From positions 1 through 64,000 of the forward strand of contig JAHDHI010000005.1 of the NCBI GenBank assembly GCA_020631395.1: a stretch of DNA of 64,000 nt, written 5' to 3'. The position numbers were made by a program, and so were the translations under genes. Source of the stretch: Bizionia sp. Its GTDB lineage: Bacteria; Bacteroidota; Bacteroidia; Flavobacteriales; Flavobacteriaceae. Positions 44,086 through 52,954 of this stretch are shown in pieces; the first letter of the stretch is position 1; the number at the start of each line of letters is the position of its first letter. The notes beneath the pieces were generated by a model that did no database searches, had not been told where the DNA came from, and saw only the letters and a list, made by a program, of their open reading frames with translations.

Positions 44086-45440
44086 TATCCTATCTCTTTA
44101 AGCATTAAGTCTAAACCTTTTCTAATAATATCTTGATGTGGTTGCTTAGACACACAAACAAATTCTGTCAAGGCGAAATCCTCTGGTGCAACTTCATACA
44201 TTCCCAAAGCTTCCATTTCGTCCAAATCTTGGTACATGCAAGCTTTTAGAATTTGCATGGGAAATATATCCAATGGGAATACTTCTTCATAGGTTCCTGT
44301 CGTTACGAAAGCTCGATGCTCTCCATTTGTGTTCGTATTCAATGCGAATTCCTTTTTAGGTGTCAACCAAGAAAAGGTCATTGCTCTTGAAGTGGATACC
44401 TTATTGAAGACAGGCTTATTCCATCCAAAGAACTCATAATCGTCTCCTTCGGGAATCACGGAAATCACATTGCTGTAATAATCCAAATTCCCATCTGGTT
44501 TCACTTGTCTTCCAGACAATACGTTTCCAGAGATAATGCGGTCGTTTCCATCTTTGTCTATGCCATTGTCATAAACCATAGTTGCCACTTCACTACCAAT
44601 GATCGTTTTGAAGTATCTAGGTTTCTTAACTGAAGACCCAACCAATGCTACCGTACGTTGTGCATTGAATTTCCCTGTCAACAACAACTCCCCAATAATA
44701 ATGAGATCTTGAGCATTTATGGTCCAAACCACCTCTCCCTTGTTTATAGGATCAATTTTATTGATTTGCGTACCAACGTTACCTGAAGGGTGAGGCCCTG
44801 AGACCTTGTGCAAGGTAATACCAGATAGATCAGCCAATGGTGAGTTTCCGTTTTTACCAACGCTAACGTGCAACTGTCCATCAGTCAATTTTCCCAATGC
44901 AGTTATTGCAGCTTGCAATTCGGTTTCTTTTCCTTTTAGGGTATAGTCCAAATCGGCAGCTAATGGAGCACTGGCGTAAGCAGAAACAAAAATTGCCTTG
45001 GGAGCAACTTCTGGATTTGCGATAACATCGTAAGGACGTTGTTTTACAAATGCCCAACAACCAGATGCCAATAATTTTGCCTTAATATCCTCCGCTTTCG
45101 CAGAATCTATGTTTAAAGCTCCAAAATCTTGATGTGATTGTGCTTTGTCTGCTTGTAGTTTCACTGATAGTATCTTACGTTTTTCACCACGTGCAATTTC
45201 GATGACCTCACCAGAGACTGGTGATGCAAACTGTATAGCTTCGTTGGATTTATCAAAAAACAAAGCTTGACCCGCTTTTACCTTTTCTCCAACTTTTACC
45301 AATAATTTAGGAATTACACTGTGAAAGTCTTCTGGCCTAACCGTATAAAAGTTGCTTACTATAGCATTCTCTGTCGCTAATTCTGCTGCACCTTTTAACT
45401 TTATATCTAGACCTTTCTTAATCTTAATGTCGTTTGACAT
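44085..45440 (-). CDS. nqrA: Na+-NQR subunit A
   Basis: NqrA is the soluble cytoplasmic subunit involved in quinone binding. The 451-residue product starts MSNDIKIKKGLDIKLKG and contains the lipoyl-like segment VGEKVKAGQALFFDKSN and the RnfC-related core (SGPHPSGNVGTQINKIDP). The frame continues upstream to 45533, but the ATG at 45440 gives the family N-terminus, and the -7 box at 45502 lies within the longer version. It heads the six-gene operon. Confidence 0.97.
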   Translation of the reverse strand: MSNDIKIKKGLDIKLKGAAELATENAIVSNFYTVRPEDFHSVIPKLLVKVGEKVKAGQALFFDKSNEAIQFASPVSGEVIEIARGEKRKILSVKLQADKAQSHQDFGALNIDSAKAEDIKAKLLASGCWAFVKQRPYDVIANPEVAPKAIFVSAYASAPLAADLDYTLKGKETELQAAITALGKLTDGQLHVSVGKNGNSPLADLSGITLHKVSGPHPSGNVGTQINKIDPINKGEVVWTINAQDLIIIGELLLTGKFNAQRTVALVGSSVKKPRYFKTIIGSEVATMVYDNGIDKDGNDRIISGNVLSGRQVKPDGNLDYYSNVISVIPEGDDYEFFGWNKPVFNKVSTSRAMTFSWLTPKKEFALNTNTNGEHRAFVTTGTYEEVFPLDIFPMQILKACMYQDLDEMEALGMYEVAPEDFALTEFVCVSKQPHQDIIRKGLDLMLKEIG

Positions 45441-45501
45441 GTGTATAAATCTATTTGTTAATAGTTTAGTGATATGATTTCCTGAGTACAAAAAATCGGT
45501 G

Positions 45502-45509
45502 CAAAAATA
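45502..45509 (-). promoter_or_regulatory. -7 box of the nqr operon
   Basis: TATTTTTG on the minus strand matches TAnnTTTG and gives a leader of roughly 55 bases before nqrA. A TTTG is present 13 bases upstream, shorter than the usual spacing. Confidence 0.55.
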
Positions 45510-45632
45510 CGAATTTATAATGCAAATTTTCATTCTAAATCTGCCTTGTCATTTATTTATAACAATTCTAAATAACAAAATCCGATTAGGCATGAATTTT
45601 GCTTATATTTACCTGACAATACAATTTCTAAG

Positions 45633-46883
45633 ATGCAATTTAAAATCGGCTCAATAATTACCTTGTTTTTATTTTCGACAATCCTATTTGGACAAGTTGA
45701 AGAAATACAACCGCAAGAGTACATCAAGACCATTACTTTTAAAGGCAACACTCCTGAAAGCCAACTTCCCATATTAAAACTTGGCGAGTATTTGATTTTG
45801 GAGTTTGATGTTTTAAATGGTGACGAGGAAGATTTCCATTACGAAATCAAACACTACAACTTTGATTGGACGCCTTCACCCCTATCCGAAGCAGAATACT
45901 TGAATGGATTCAACGAACAGCGCATAAGGACTTACGAGAACTCATTCAACACCTATCAAATATATTCTCATTATATGTTGACCATACCCAATCAACAAAC
46001 ACGTGGGTTGAAAAAATCTGGAAACTACATCATAACCATTTACAATGACGATGATGAAATCGAGTTCACACGCAAGTTCATGGTTTATGAAGATCTGGCG
46101 GACGTTGGCGTTAACATCAAACGTTCACGAGATGTTTCTTCCATAAAGGAGAAACAAACGGTGGACATTGTCATAAACTCTTCCAAGTTCAGGTTCAACA
46201 ACCCAAAGCAGACCGTCAAGACCGTACTTGTACAAAACAACAATCTAAATACTGCCATCAAGGATTTGAAGCCGCAATACATCTTGGGGAACGAACTGCA
46301 ATATCGTTACACGAAAGCATCCAGTTTCTTTGCTGGAAACGAATATCTATACTTTGAGAACAAAGATTTAAGAGGCGCAAATACTGGTGTTCAATTCGTG
46401 GAATTAAAGGATTTGTACAACCATTTCCTGTTCAGGAATGTCTCACGAGCAGACTTGCCATACACATACAACCCTGACATTAATGGCAACTTCGTCATTA
46501 CTGCTTTGGGTACAGACAACCCAAGCATAGAAGCCGACTATACAAAAGTGCATTTCTCGTTGCAATTGGAGGAACTTCCTGAAAGCAAATCGGTGCACGT
46601 CTATGGCAACTTCAACAATTATGTTGTGGATGAGAGCACGAAAATGACTTATTATGATGACGAAAGGGCATATGAAGTCCCTTTGACCCTAAAACAAGGT
46701 TTTTACAATTACAAATACGTGGTCGTCAATAAAGATGGTTCCATTGATGAAAATGCGATTAGCGGAAATTTCTATCAAACGGAAAACAATTATAAGGTAA
46801 TCGTATACTATAGAGACCTAGGCGCACGTTATGATAGAATAGTTGGCATTGGTGAAGCCAATTCTGTAAATATTACGAACTAA
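45633..46883 (+). CDS. Type IX secretion system Plug protein (DUF5103 family)
   Basis: In the T9SS, Plug closes the periplasmic end of the SprA outer-membrane channel when no cargo is passing. This 416-residue protein has a signal peptide (1-20) and matches the DUF5103/Plug family: HYEIKHYNFDWTPSPLSEAEYL and NEQRIRTYENSFNT near the N-terminus, SGNYIITIYNDDDE, and a C-terminal SVHVYGNFNNYVVDES, GFYNYKYVVVN and NYKVIVYYRD. It is transcribed divergently from nqrA. It fits the T9SS cargo found elsewhere in the window. Confidence 0.9.
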   Translation: MQFKIGSIITLFLFSTILFGQVEEIQPQEYIKTITFKGNTPESQLPILKLGEYLILEFDVLNGDEEDFHYEIKHYNFDWTPSPLSEAEYLNGFNEQRIRTYENSFNTYQIYSHYMLTIPNQQTRGLKKSGNYIITIYNDDDEIEFTRKFMVYEDLADVGVNIKRSRDVSSIKEKQTVDIVINSSKFRFNNPKQTVKTVLVQNNNLNTAIKDLKPQYILGNELQYRYTKASSFFAGNEYLYFENKDLRGANTGVQFVELKDLYNHFLFRNVSRADLPYTYNPDINGNFVITALGTDNPSIEADYTKVHFSLQLEELPESKSVHVYGNFNNYVVDESTKMTYYDDERAYEVPLTLKQGFYNYKYVVVNKDGSIDENAISGNFYQTENNYKVIVYYRDLGARYDRIVGIGEANSVNITN

Positions 46884-46926
46884 ATTCTTTAAAGTGAGTT
46901 AATTTAAAGCTAAACTAGTGCTATAG

Positions 46927-46958
46927 TTGTGATTTTTAGTGTAATATTGTTATTTTTG
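46927..46958 (+). promoter_or_regulatory. Promoter of apaG
   Basis: TTG (46927-46929), 21 bases and TATTTTTG (46951-46958) form a full Bacteroidota promoter, 24 bases before the ATG. Confidence 0.7.
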
Positions 46959-46982
46959 CAACATATATACGACATATAGTCA

Positions 46983-47369
46983 ATGGTTCAACAAGTTACA
47001 AGAGGGATAAAAATTTCGGTGGAAACCAATTTTGAAGGAACATTTTATAAAAATTATAAGATACACTTCGCATTTGGTTACAAGGTTACCATTGAGAATC
47101 AGAGCAAAGATTCTGTGCAACTCAATGCAAGACATTGGGTTATCTTAGATGCCTTGAACAATGTAGAGACTGTAACCGGCGAGGGTGTAATTGGCAAGAA
47201 GCCCGTGCTAAAGCCAGGAGAATCTCATACCTATACTTCTGGATGTTTGTTAACTTCTCCCTTTGGAGCCATGCAAGGGCATTATAGCATGGTGAACTTC
47301 ACCACCACAAAAAAATTCAATGTGGCCATACCGACATTCAAACTAAGCGCGCCATTTGCACTTAATTAA
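46983..47369 (+). CDS. apaG: ApaG domain protein
   Basis: The 128-residue protein matches ApaG, an Ig-like beta-sandwich linked in other bacteria to cobalt resistance and magnesium efflux. The family blocks are YKVTIENQSKDSVQLNARHW, the glycine-rich VTGEGVIGKKPVLKPGE and TSPFGAMQGHYSMV. The length is typical. It converges on the next gene, and the two coding regions overlap by four bases at their stops. Confidence 0.95.
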   Translation: MVQQVTRGIKISVETNFEGTFYKNYKIHFAFGYKVTIENQSKDSVQLNARHWVILDALNNVETVTGEGVIGKKPVLKPGESHTYTSGCLLTSPFGAMQGHYSMVNFTTTKKFNVAIPTFKLSAPFALN

Positions 47370-48364
47370 TCATCAACCCTTCTAGTGAACCTGTAGGTTT
47401 TCCCATTCTGCTCAATGTGAAAGAAGCTACAATTTGAATAATGCACGAATTGGTATCTTTCATGGTAATCAAATGAAGTGTCATCAATCAAAAACACATC
47501 GTCGACATCCACATTTCCGTAAGGAGAAATACGTCTATATCTATATTTTTCATCTTTTTCCATATCAATCAACTCATACCAAGCCCCAGCTGCAATACCA
47601 GATAGCCACTGTGCCTTCTCATGTAGTCCGTCAACTATTCGTGGTTTCAACGTCCCTTCAAAATTAGGCTCGTAACCTTTCAACCGATCCAAAAAGCAAC
47701 GTAGGTTTTCACTTCGTTGCGTCCCTTTGAATTTCGAAATTTCTCCAACTTCAGAGACTATGAAGGGGTAGTCTCCCGTATTGGCTAACAAAACGTTGCC
47801 AACTGTACTAGGAGTAAACCATTTGGAGTTCTCCAACTTCTTTTTGATTTCTATGCTCTCTACGGATTCAATTAAAGTATCCGTAACAAAACGAGCGCAA
47901 TTGCATGCCTCCTTCTTAAATGCTGCATAATATATGAAATGCTTGTTTTGCATCATGGTGATATGCGTTCGTGCCTTGTCATAATCGACAACATCACAAA
48001 CGGAAGCTACTAAGTTGCCATCGCCATGGGTTAGTTTTGGATTCGTTGCCAAAAACTTTAAAATCTCGTCCAAGTTGACTATTTCATTGTCTACAATCTC
48101 TGCTTTGATGGGAAAATCGAGTTCGTTGTCGGTATCTCTTCCTCTCACCCTTCCATTTGGTTCCGGGGTTATATAGCGGCCAAAATCATGGTACTCAAGA
48201 ATTCCTGTCTCTTTGTCTATGAGCACCAATGCCGCATGGCCTGCACGAACATAATTTTTTTTTCCGACACCCAAATACTTCAAAAATGGTGAATACCACT
48301 CTTCTGCAATCATGACAATGGTATCTGGATAGGCCAATGTCAAAACAATACCTGTACTACTCAT
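47366..48364 (-). CDS. Conserved protein of unknown function (DUF6695-like)
   Basis: The 332-residue protein has no signal peptide. I associate it with a Flavobacteriia-specific family, probably DUF6695. Conserved-looking blocks include LTLAYPDTIVMIAEEWYSPFL, RAGHAALVLIDKETG, and a Cys-rich site KEACNCARFVTDTLI that, with the early HAALV histidine, is reminiscent of an NlpC/P60- or LRAT-like papain fold. That enzymatic guess is weak. It overlaps the stop of the upstream NRDE gene by eight bases, so the two are translationally coupled. Confidence 0.75.
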   Translation of the reverse strand: MSSTGIVLTLAYPDTIVMIAEEWYSPFLKYLGVGKKNYVRAGHAALVLIDKETGILEYHDFGRYITPEPNGRVRGRDTDNELDFPIKAEIVDNEIVNLDEILKFLATNPKLTHGDGNLVASVCDVVDYDKARTHITMMQNKHFIYYAAFKKEACNCARFVTDTLIESVESIEIKKKLENSKWFTPSTVGNVLLANTGDYPFIVSEVGEISKFKGTQRSENLRCFLDRLKGYEPNFEGTLKPRIVDGLHEKAQWLSGIAAGAWYELIDMEKDEKYRYRRISPYGNVDVDDVFLIDDTSFDYHERYQFVHYSNCSFFHIEQNGKTYRFTRRVDD

Positions 48365-49082
48365 TTACCACTTCTAAAAGATTAAATGTCTTTGTATCTA
48401 TTTCGGAAGTATTCATATTTTCAAAACGCATCGTTATCCTATTGTCTATTTTCTCCACTTGTGTAACACTGGTCGTTTTAATGAATCCTCGATCCATGAT
48501 CACTCCAAAATCCTTGTTTCCCTTTCCTGCTGTCTTGTGAAATTCGAGCACGGTCTCCTTGGTCAATTCGTTTTCGGATTTGAAATCATTGAACCACTTC
48601 TTACGAATTTGTTTCTTCTCTTCGGAGTATAGCGTTGAAGATGACCAAATACTAGGTTCAAGAGGCAATTTTGAAAAATGCTTTTTCGAACCATCCCAGA
48701 CCAATTCATAAAACTGTAGCTTGTCATTCCAATCTACCATCACCAAAGTAAACGGTTCTACACCCTTCAAACTATAGGCTTTTACTGAATATTCAATGTT
48801 TTCGGCAACTAGCAAATCACTTACCACGACACCTCTACTCTGTCTATAGCTAGTTTCTCGTTTATGCTTTTCAAACCCTCCATTCAACAGACACAACACC
48901 CTATTCCTTCCACTTGCTCCTATCCATGATCCGCCGGAAAGGCTATCCTTGGGCAACAAGACCTCGGTTTCGTTCAAAGTATAAAATTCTGGAGCCAAAG
49001 CTATTCGGTCTGGTGTTTCATCCCTATTGGAAGTCAACACGAAACCATCATTTCCTTCTGGAAAAATCGTTACTGTACACAT
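48357..49082 (-). CDS. NRDE (TANGO2-like) family protein
   Basis: The 241-residue protein begins MCTVTIFPEGN with C2 and the NRDE signature (TSNRDETPDR), typical of the TANGO2 family, related to N-terminal nucleophile hydrolases. Bacterial members have no settled function; in animals TANGO2 has been tied to metabolism and heme handling. It is followed by the DUF6695-like gene with an eight-base overlap, so the two proteins may act together. Confidence 0.9.
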   Translation of the reverse strand: MCTVTIFPEGNDGFVLTSNRDETPDRIALAPEFYTLNETEVLLPKDSLSGGSWIGASGRNRVLCLLNGGFEKHKRETSYRQSRGVVVSDLLVAENIEYSVKAYSLKGVEPFTLVMVDWNDKLQFYELVWDGSKKHFSKLPLEPSIWSSSTLYSEEKKQIRKKWFNDFKSENELTKETVLEFHKTAGKGNKDFGVIMDRGFIKTTSVTQVEKIDNRITMRFENMNTSEIDTKTFNLLEVVNE

Positions 49083-49185
49083 AAATGTCGTAGTCTAAAA
49101 ATCATATGGCAACTTACAAAAAATTAGTAATATTTCTGAAAGCTTTTAGGAATCCTTTTAACATGGAAGAATCATTAAAAAATTG

Positions 49186-49193
49186 TAACTTTG
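49186..49193 (+). promoter_or_regulatory. -7 box of pruA
   Basis: TAACTTTG matches TAnnTTTG and lies 37 bases before the ATG. No exact TTG at the -33 position. Confidence 0.6.
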
Positions 49194-49230
49194 TGCTTCA
49201 AAATTTTACAACTAAAAAATTAAAGATAAA

Positions 49231-50859
49231 ATGGGTAAAGGATTTTTCAACGTACCAATTGCTGTTAACGAACCAGTAAAGGGATATGCACCTGGATCAC
49301 CAGAACGCGAAGCTGTAGCCGAAGCATATAAAGAAATGTTTAACAGCACGATAGATGTACCAATGTATATCAATGGTAAGGACGTCCCAACAGGAAATAC
49401 AAGAACCATGTCTCCTCCTCACGATCACAAACACGTGGTGGGAACATACCATTTGGCTGAAAAATCAAATATTGACGATGCTATTTCAACCGCGCTAGAA
49501 GCTAGAAAAATGTGGTCTCAAATGCCTTGGGAACATAGAGCTGGAATCTTTTTGAAAGCAGCAGAGCTCATTGCTGGACCATATAGAGCAAAAATAAATG
49601 CTGCTACCATGATTGCGCAGTCAAAAACCGTTCATCAAGCAGAGATCGATGCAGCCTGTGAATTGATAGATTTCTTGCGCTTCAACGTTCAATATATGAC
49701 GGACATCTACCATGAGCAACCGGAAAGTACCAGTGATGCATGGAATAGATTGGAATACCGTCCTCTTGAAGGATTCGTATACGCAGTGACACCTTTCAAC
49801 TTTACTGCCATTGCAGCCAATTTACCTGCTTGCATGGCCATGATGGGCAACGTTGTGGTTTGGAAACCTAGTGATTCTCAAATCTATTCGGCAAAAGTGA
49901 TCATGGATATCTTTGAAGAAGCGGGCGTACCTCCTGGGGTTATCAACGTTGTTTTTGGAGATCCCGTAATGATTACCGATACCGTTCTAGCCAGCCCGGA
50001 TTTTTCTGGATTGCACTTTACAGGTTCCACCTACATCTTCAAAGAATTGTGGAAACAAATAGGAAACAACATCCACAACTACAAAACCTATCCTAAGATA
50101 GTAGGAGAAACTGGAGGTAAGGATTTCATCGTAGCTCACAAATCTGCCAATGCCAAACAGGTGGCAACTGCAATTGTACGTGGAGCTTTCGAATTTCAAG
50201 GTCAAAAGTGTAGTGCAGCTTCAAGAGCTTATATCTCGAAAAGCATTTGGGAAGACGTGAAAAAATACGCTATAGAAGATGTAAAGTCATTCAAAATAGG
50301 CTCTCCTGAAGATATGAACAACTTCATCACTGCTGTGATCCATGAAGGATCTTTCGACAAGTTGGCAAAATACTTGGATCAAGCCAAAGCAGATGACAAT
50401 GCCGACATTATTGTTGGAGGAGGTTACGACAAAAGCAAAGGGTATTTCATAGAACCAACCATCATAGAAACCAAAGATCCCAAGTACACGACAATGTGCG
50501 ATGAGTTGTTTGGACCTGTCATTACGATCTATGTGTTTGAAGACGATCAGTATTCAGAAACATTGAAACTTGTTGACGAAACTAGTGACTATGCTTTGAC
50601 TGGAGCCATAATTGCTGCGGATCGCTATGCCGTTGTTGAAGCAACTGAAGCCTTGCAGAATTGTGCAGGCAACTTCTACATAAACGACAAGCCAACTGGT
50701 GCCGTGGTAGGCCAACAACCCTTTGGAGGCGCAAGAGCTTCTGGAACCAATGACAAGGCAGGTAGTGCTTTGAACTTGTTACGTTGGGTATCTCCAAGAA
50801 TGATTAAAGAAACATTCGTTACTCCTACGGATTACCGTTATCCTTTTCTAGGAGAATAA
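49231..50859 (+). CDS. pruA: L-glutamate gamma-semialdehyde dehydrogenase
   Basis: The enzyme oxidises glutamate semialdehyde (from 1-pyrroline-5-carboxylate) to glutamate with NAD+, the second step of proline breakdown. The 542-residue protein is of the stand-alone P5CDH type: VTPFNFTAIAANLPACMA, LHFTGSTYIFKELWK, the glutamate in VGETGGKDFIVA and the nucleophile C327 in FQGQKCSAASRAY. No PutA proline dehydrogenase domain or neighbour is present. It is a single-gene unit ending at a GC-rich terminator. Confidence 0.96.
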   Translation: MGKGFFNVPIAVNEPVKGYAPGSPEREAVAEAYKEMFNSTIDVPMYINGKDVPTGNTRTMSPPHDHKHVVGTYHLAEKSNIDDAISTALEARKMWSQMPWEHRAGIFLKAAELIAGPYRAKINAATMIAQSKTVHQAEIDAACELIDFLRFNVQYMTDIYHEQPESTSDAWNRLEYRPLEGFVYAVTPFNFTAIAANLPACMAMMGNVVVWKPSDSQIYSAKVIMDIFEEAGVPPGVINVVFGDPVMITDTVLASPDFSGLHFTGSTYIFKELWKQIGNNIHNYKTYPKIVGETGGKDFIVAHKSANAKQVATAIVRGAFEFQGQKCSAASRAYISKSIWEDVKKYAIEDVKSFKIGSPEDMNNFITAVIHEGSFDKLAKYLDQAKADDNADIIVGGGYDKSKGYFIEPTIIETKDPKYTTMCDELFGPVITIYVFEDDQYSETLKLVDETSDYALTGAIIAADRYAVVEATEALQNCAGNFYINDKPTGAVVGQQPFGGARASGTNDKAGSALNLLRWVSPRMIKETFVTPTDYRYPFLGE

Positions 50860-50882
50860 TTTTTTCTCCATAACATAACATT

Positions 50883-50912
50883 AAGGCCCCATGCATTGCG
50901 CTTGGGGCCTTT
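50883..50912 (+). terminator. Terminator after pruA
   Basis: AGGCCCC (50884-50890) pairs with GGGGCCT (50904-50910), followed by a run of T, 25 bases beyond the stop. Confidence 0.88.
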
Positions 50913-51062
50913 TTCACTTTTTAATACCAATTCTGCTTACTATGAATGACGCATTCAAACTTGCTCATTTTTCGTTCTATTTTATTGAGTAACACTGTGT
51001 ACTTTGAAGTTTGAGCTCCATAACAACAATGGTCTAGAATTGACTTCTTTCAAGAAGTCATA

Positions 51063-51698
51063 CTACTTTTGTTTCTTGAACTTCAAAGGTAAATGCACCA
51101 CCTTCTTGGTGTCATAGAAGTCCTCGACATAAAAATCACTTAAATTATACAATGTAGCCGTTTTATAATCCTGCAATTCCTCTGCCAAGTCGCCACCTTT
51201 GAGATATAGAATTCCATTCTTGAGCTCGTGCCTACTTGTTTTTTCAATCTTACCCTTCACCCAATGTACAAATGTAGGCATTGCAGCAACAGCCCTACTT
51301 ACTATAAAATCATAGGTTTCTTTAATTTCCTCGACACGCGTATGCGTAGTCTTTACATTTTCCAAGCCCAAACCATCAACGACTTCATTGACTACCTTCA
51401 ACTTTTTGGCAATGCTGTCCACCAAATGGAAATTACATTCTGGAAATAAAATGGCCAACGGAATTCCAGGGAATCCACCACCAGTACCAACATCCATAAT
51501 CTTACTCCCATCCTTGAACTCTATGACTTTCGCTATTGCCAAAGAATGCAACACATGCCTCAAATACAACTCATCTATGTCCTTGCGAGACACCACGTTT
51601 ATTTTGAGATTCCAATCTTGATATAGTGCTCCTAATTTCGAGAATTTCTCGATTTGGTCCTTGGTAAGATTGGGAAAGTATTTTAAAATGAGTTCCAT
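51063..51698 (-). CDS. rsmG: 16S rRNA (guanine527-N7)-methyltransferase
   Basis: RsmG methylates N7 of G527 in 16S rRNA. The SAM site IMDVGTGGGFPGIPLA, the family segment INVVSRKDIDELYLRHVLHSL and the C-terminal FIVSRAVAAMP are present. The frame extends to an ATG at 51728, but the ATG at 51698 gives the family N-terminus MELILKYFPNL and 211 residues. The -7 box at 51716-51723 lies inside the longer version, which supports the shorter one. Confidence 0.95.
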   Translation of the reverse strand: MELILKYFPNLTKDQIEKFSKLGALYQDWNLKINVVSRKDIDELYLRHVLHSLAIAKVIEFKDGSKIMDVGTGGGFPGIPLAILFPECNFHLVDSIAKKLKVVNEVVDGLGLENVKTTHTRVEEIKETYDFIVSRAVAAMPTFVHWVKGKIEKTSRHELKNGILYLKGGDLAEELQDYKTATLYNLSDFYVEDFYDTKKVVHLPLKFKKQK

Positions 51699-51715
51699 GG
51701 ATATGTTTTTTTTTG

Positions 51716-51723
51716 CAAAAATA
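51716..51723 (-). promoter_or_regulatory. -7 box of rsmG
   Basis: TATTTTTG on the minus strand is an exact -7 match 18 bases before the chosen ATG at 51698. Confidence 0.6.
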
Positions 51724-51780
51724 TACATTTTAAAAGCATAATTTTATGAATTTCTTTATTAGTTGAGACGCTTTATTAAT

Positions 51781-51788
51781 TATCTTTG
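51781..51788 (+). promoter_or_regulatory. -7 box of the desaturase gene
   Basis: TATCTTTG matches TAnnTTTG; a TTG at 51763-51765 lies 15 bases upstream, slightly close. The leader would be about 50 bases. Confidence 0.6.
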
Positions 51789-51842
51789 GCGCAAAATATG
51801 ATTCGTACTAGTTTAAACGTTATCATATTAAAATGATAAATT

Positions 51843-52943
51843 ATGACACAACAAACTTTATCGTTCTCAAGAACAGACTCCGCAAAGTTTTTTAGAACAC
51901 TTAATAAAAGAGTGAACTCCTATTTTAAAGATAACAACATAAAACGTACTGGAAACTGGAAGCTATGGGTAAAAACAGCTATTATGTTTTCAATATTTCT
52001 TGTTCCTTATTTTTTATTGCTAACACTTAACATTCCGGGTTGGGCACAATTGCTGCTTACCATAGTAATGGGCATTGGCATGGCCGGTGTAGGGATGAAT
52101 GTCATGCACGATGGCAACCACGGTTCCTTTTCCAACAAGGATTGGATTAATCGCATAATGGGAAGTAGCATATACATACTTGCTGGAAATGTCTACAATT
52201 GGAAGGTGCAACACAATGTCTTACATCATACATATACGAACATTCATGGACATGATGAGGATTTGGAAGCTGGGCGCATTCTCCGTTTCTCCGAACATTC
52301 AGAATGGCAGTGGCACCATAAATTTCAACACTATTATTCTATTTTATTATATGGATTGTTAACGATAAACTGGGCCATTACTACAGATTTCCAACAAATG
52401 AAACGTTATATGAAACGTAAATTATCATACGGAGAGTTTCCAAACCCTGTTGCCAACTGGAGCAAATTGGTCATTTCAAAAATAATCTACATTGGAATGT
52501 GGATCGTATTGCCCATACTCATTTTGGATGCTGCTTGGTGGAAAATATTAATAGGCTTCTTCATAATGCATTACACGGCTGGTTTGATTTTAAGCATCGT
52601 ATTCCAATTGGCTCATGTCATCGAAGATGCAGAAATGCCTCTTCCAGAAGAAAATGGAACAATGAAAAACACTTGGGCAATCCACCAACTCAAAACCACA
52701 GTTAACTTTGGTCCCAAAAGTAGAATTGCAAATTGGTTTACAGGAGGTTTGAACCATCAGGTGGAGCATCATATATTTCCCCATATCAGTCATATCCATT
52801 ATGGCAAAATTGCTGAGATCGTAAAAGCTACAGCTCTAGAATTCAACTTACCATACAACGAATATAAAACCACACGTAAAGCCATTGCTGCCCATTTTAG
52901 ATATTTACGTGAAATGGGAATGAAGCCTGCTTTACAAGCTTAA
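51843..52943 (+). CDS. Membrane fatty acid desaturase
   Basis: The 366-residue protein has the three histidine boxes of di-iron membrane desaturases: HDGNH (89-93), HNVLHH (124-129) and QVEHH around 305-310 (NHQVEHHIFPHISH). Four or so membrane helices lie between them. The glutamine-containing third box and the length fit the acyl-CoA/acyl-lipid desaturases related to front-end types, though no cytochrome b5 domain is fused. The likely role is to adjust membrane fluidity. The aminotransferase gene follows after 11 bases and may be co-transcribed. Confidence 0.92.
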   Translation: MTQQTLSFSRTDSAKFFRTLNKRVNSYFKDNNIKRTGNWKLWVKTAIMFSIFLVPYFLLLTLNIPGWAQLLLTIVMGIGMAGVGMNVMHDGNHGSFSNKDWINRIMGSSIYILAGNVYNWKVQHNVLHHTYTNIHGHDEDLEAGRILRFSEHSEWQWHHKFQHYYSILLYGLLTINWAITTDFQQMKRYMKRKLSYGEFPNPVANWSKLVISKIIYIGMWIVLPILILDAAWWKILIGFFIMHYTAGLILSIVFQLAHVIEDAEMPLPEENGTMKNTWAIHQLKTTVNFGPKSRIANWFTGGLNHQVEHHIFPHISHIHYGKIAEIVKATALEFNLPYNEYKTTRKAIAAHFRYLREMGMKPALQA

Positions 52944-52954
52944 CAACACATTTA

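Noticed and set aside
45441-45533. 31-residue N-terminal extension of nqrA
   Set aside because: It overlaps the -7 box and does not resemble NqrA; the family N-terminus begins at the ATG at 45440.
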